Origin: Gammaproteobacteria bacterium
Lineage (GTDB): Bacteria; Pseudomonadota; Gammaproteobacteria; HK1
DNA length: 7,216 nt
Direction of reading: 5' to 3'
Assembly: GCA_020444775.1 (NCBI GenBank)
Contig: JAGRHX010001216.1
Location: 1-7,216, forward strand
This document shows, piece by piece, positions 5,790-7,216 of the stretch (positions within the stretch are counted from its first letter, which is position 1; every line of letters starts with the position of its first letter). A program made the position numbers and the translations under genes. The notes beneath the pieces were generated by a model. The model was not told where the DNA came from. It made no database searches and saw nothing but the letters and a program-made list of their open reading frames with translations.

Positions 5790-7196
5790 CTATTCTTTTC
5801 CATGCTCGAGAGAGCTCCCAATCGGGAGTCTGCCAATGTCGTCTTCCTTGGACACGAGCGTCGTGTCATCCGTGCCGGACGTTGGGTTCGTCCAGCCGTT
5901 GCACCATATCGCCAGCACTACCCGCCTGTTCGAATCGACATCGGCGAGTGGCGGCTCTGAGAATTGTCGAATCGTCTCGCCGAAGGCATGCGTATATACC
6001 ATGCGTGTGGACTCGCTACCCTGAGAGCTCAGCCTGGGTGCAATCCAACGCTTCAGCCATTCCGAACGCCTCTCCGAGAGCCGCAGGTTGTAGTCACTCG
6101 GGCCGACACCATCGGCGAATCCAACAAGATGCAGGGCAGTAGCCGCTGGCAGGTCCGCAAGGCCCAGGTCCAGCTCACGCAGAAACTTCTCCAGGCCGGG
6201 ACCTCGAGTCTGCAAGGCCACCGCTGGATGATCTGCCAATGAATGCGGCCGACCGAGTGCGAACACCGGGCTTGTCAACACGCCGGCGGCGCGTTCTGTG
6301 ATCGGTTCACAATCGAGCTTGGATCGGACCCATGTCACCCAGCCACTCGCACTGGCGTTCAACGGCCGCGCGGTCTGTCTGGACGTGTTCATCCCCGCGA
6401 GCACGAATACTGCCGGTCCAGTCTGCTCAGTTGGTGTCGGCGTCCCCATGTGTCGTGGGCAGACCTGGCCTGGTGAGGTCAGACAGGCGATCCGGGAGCG
6501 CGCCACGGTTTCACCGCCCGCGCCGGGTTGAGCATGCTGGTCCGCCGGCAGATAGAACAGAAACTGACTGGTACCCCCCAGTAGCGTGACATTGGACTTC
6601 TTGGATCCATCATTGAAGTGCATGTCTTTGACGTTCTGCCTGCTCGAGATGAGTACGTCGATAGCGAGGATGGACAGCAGCACCAAGGCACTCACCAACA
6701 GCCCGAATCCGGTTGGAACCACTCGCGCACGACCCAGGCGGTTCGTCTCACGTCTGAGCGCTTTGCGGTCCACCTCGTCCGGGCTCGACTGTCCCGGTCT
6801 GGGCTCTGCGAACTCCGCGAGCTTTGCAAGGCGCATCAACCAGACACCGATCGCCGCCAGCAGGGCAAAGAAGGGCAAGCTTCCATTCGTGGCACCGGCT
6901 TGTACCAGGTCGGCTATGGTCGATACGTGTGAGAGGAAATCGATACCAAAGAACAGATAGAACACGTTCACATACAGCAGGGTGAGCAGCAGCATACTCG
7001 CTGTCACCACCGACGCGGCGATCGGAATGTGGTTGGCGATCGTGGTGACTACACACGCGAACACCCGCTTTGCGCAGGTGCGCTGGAGCTTGAGCGTTCG
7101 AGCTCTGAGCTTCTCGATCGTTTGCTCCGTCCCTGCCGCTTTAGGTTCACCCATCTCCCGTGGCAGGCGCGATAGCTCCAGCCCCAACCTGTGCAT
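5790..7196 (-). CDS. Inner-membrane protein with three TM helices and a C-terminal periplasmic OmpA-like domain
   Basis: The visible protein has 468 residues. A basic N-terminus (EKLRARTLKLQRTCAKR, 28-44) precedes TM1 at about 58-84, TM2 at about 105-121, a long basic loop (122-162) and TM3 at about 163-183. Positive-inside charge predicts N-in, with everything after 184 in the periplasm. Residues 184-330 are a Ser/Thr/Gly-rich region of no recognised family, with Cys238, Cys246 and Cys296. Residues 335-431 are an OmpA-like domain: HLVGFADGVGPSDYNLRLSE, then RRSEWLKRWI, HAFGE and DVDSNRRVVLAIW. The Asp of FAD and the Arg of SERR match the positions that bind peptidoglycan diaminopimelate in OmpA, so cell-wall anchoring is inferred. 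ATG 7196 has no clear Shine-Dalgarno and the frame stays open to 7216, so the gene may begin outside. ATG 7154 has GGGAG too close to serve. Its role is unknown. Confidence 0.75.
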   Translation of the reverse strand: MHRLGLELSRLPREMGEPKAAGTEQTIEKLRARTLKLQRTCAKRVFACVVTTIANHIPIAASVVTASMLLLTLLYVNVFYLFFGIDFLSHVSTIADLVQAGATNGSLPFFALLAAIGVWLMRLAKLAEFAEPRPGQSSPDEVDRKALRRETNRLGRARVVPTGFGLLVSALVLLSILAIDVLISSRQNVKDMHFNDGSKKSNVTLLGGTSQFLFYLPADQHAQPGAGGETVARSRIACLTSPGQVCPRHMGTPTPTEQTGPAVFVLAGMNTSRQTARPLNASASGWVTWVRSKLDCEPITERAAGVLTSPVFALGRPHSLADHPAVALQTRGPGLEKFLRELDLGLADLPAATALHLVGFADGVGPSDYNLRLSERRSEWLKRWIAPRLSSQGSESTRMVYTHAFGETIRQFSEPPLADVDSNRRVVLAIWCNGWTNPTSGTDDTTLVSKEDDIGRLPIGSSLEHGKE

Positions 7197-7216
7197 GTCC
7201 GCAAGAGACGGGAAGC

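Overview
The window is a GC-rich stretch of a proteobacterial chromosome. The best taxonomic clue is the start of prfC at the left edge, whose N-terminus looks like gammaproteobacterial release factor 3; the exact genus cannot be read from this sequence. The content is a mix of ordinary housekeeping or metabolic genes and decaying accessory DNA. I see no tRNA, rRNA, CRISPR array or intact mobile element.

Layout, left to right. Positions 1-194 (minus) hold the first 64 codons of prfC, which runs off the window. A 237-bp divergent region follows, with a perfect TATAAT facing prfC, a GC-rich dyad next to it, and a possible 16-codon leader ORF on the plus strand. Positions 432-1502 (plus) encode a double hot-dog MaoC-like protein, probably an acyl-CoA/thioester hydratase relative, with catalytic residues only in its second half. 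Between this gene and the next, convergent one lies a shredded ISKra4-type transposase fragment (1504-1677, minus). Two minus-strand genes follow and may be co-transcribed: a 12-TM MFS transporter (2744-3907) and, 180 bp downstream, a class I SAM-dependent methyltransferase (1733-2563) with a clear Shine-Dalgarno site that fixes its start.

Positions 3908-4474 hold no convincing gene, but contain a perfect 16-bp palindrome and a 9-bp tandem direct repeat with 11-bp period. Positions 4475-5489 (minus) are a broken bacterial heme peroxidase of the animal-peroxidase superfamily. Both ends are well preserved, but the centre, including the proximal-histidine region, is missing and the two halves are in different frames. 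Upstream of it (5490-5789) is a cluster of three hairpins. Positions 5790-7196 (minus) encode an inner-membrane protein with three predicted TM helices and a C-terminal periplasmic OmpA-like domain; its true start may lie beyond the window.

The genes do not form one obvious pathway. The most informative observations are the peroxidase with its centre excised, the ISKra4 remnant, the structured non-coding region between the peroxidase and OmpA-like genes, and the unclassified three-TM/OmpA protein. I found no convincing evidence of a new multi-gene system.
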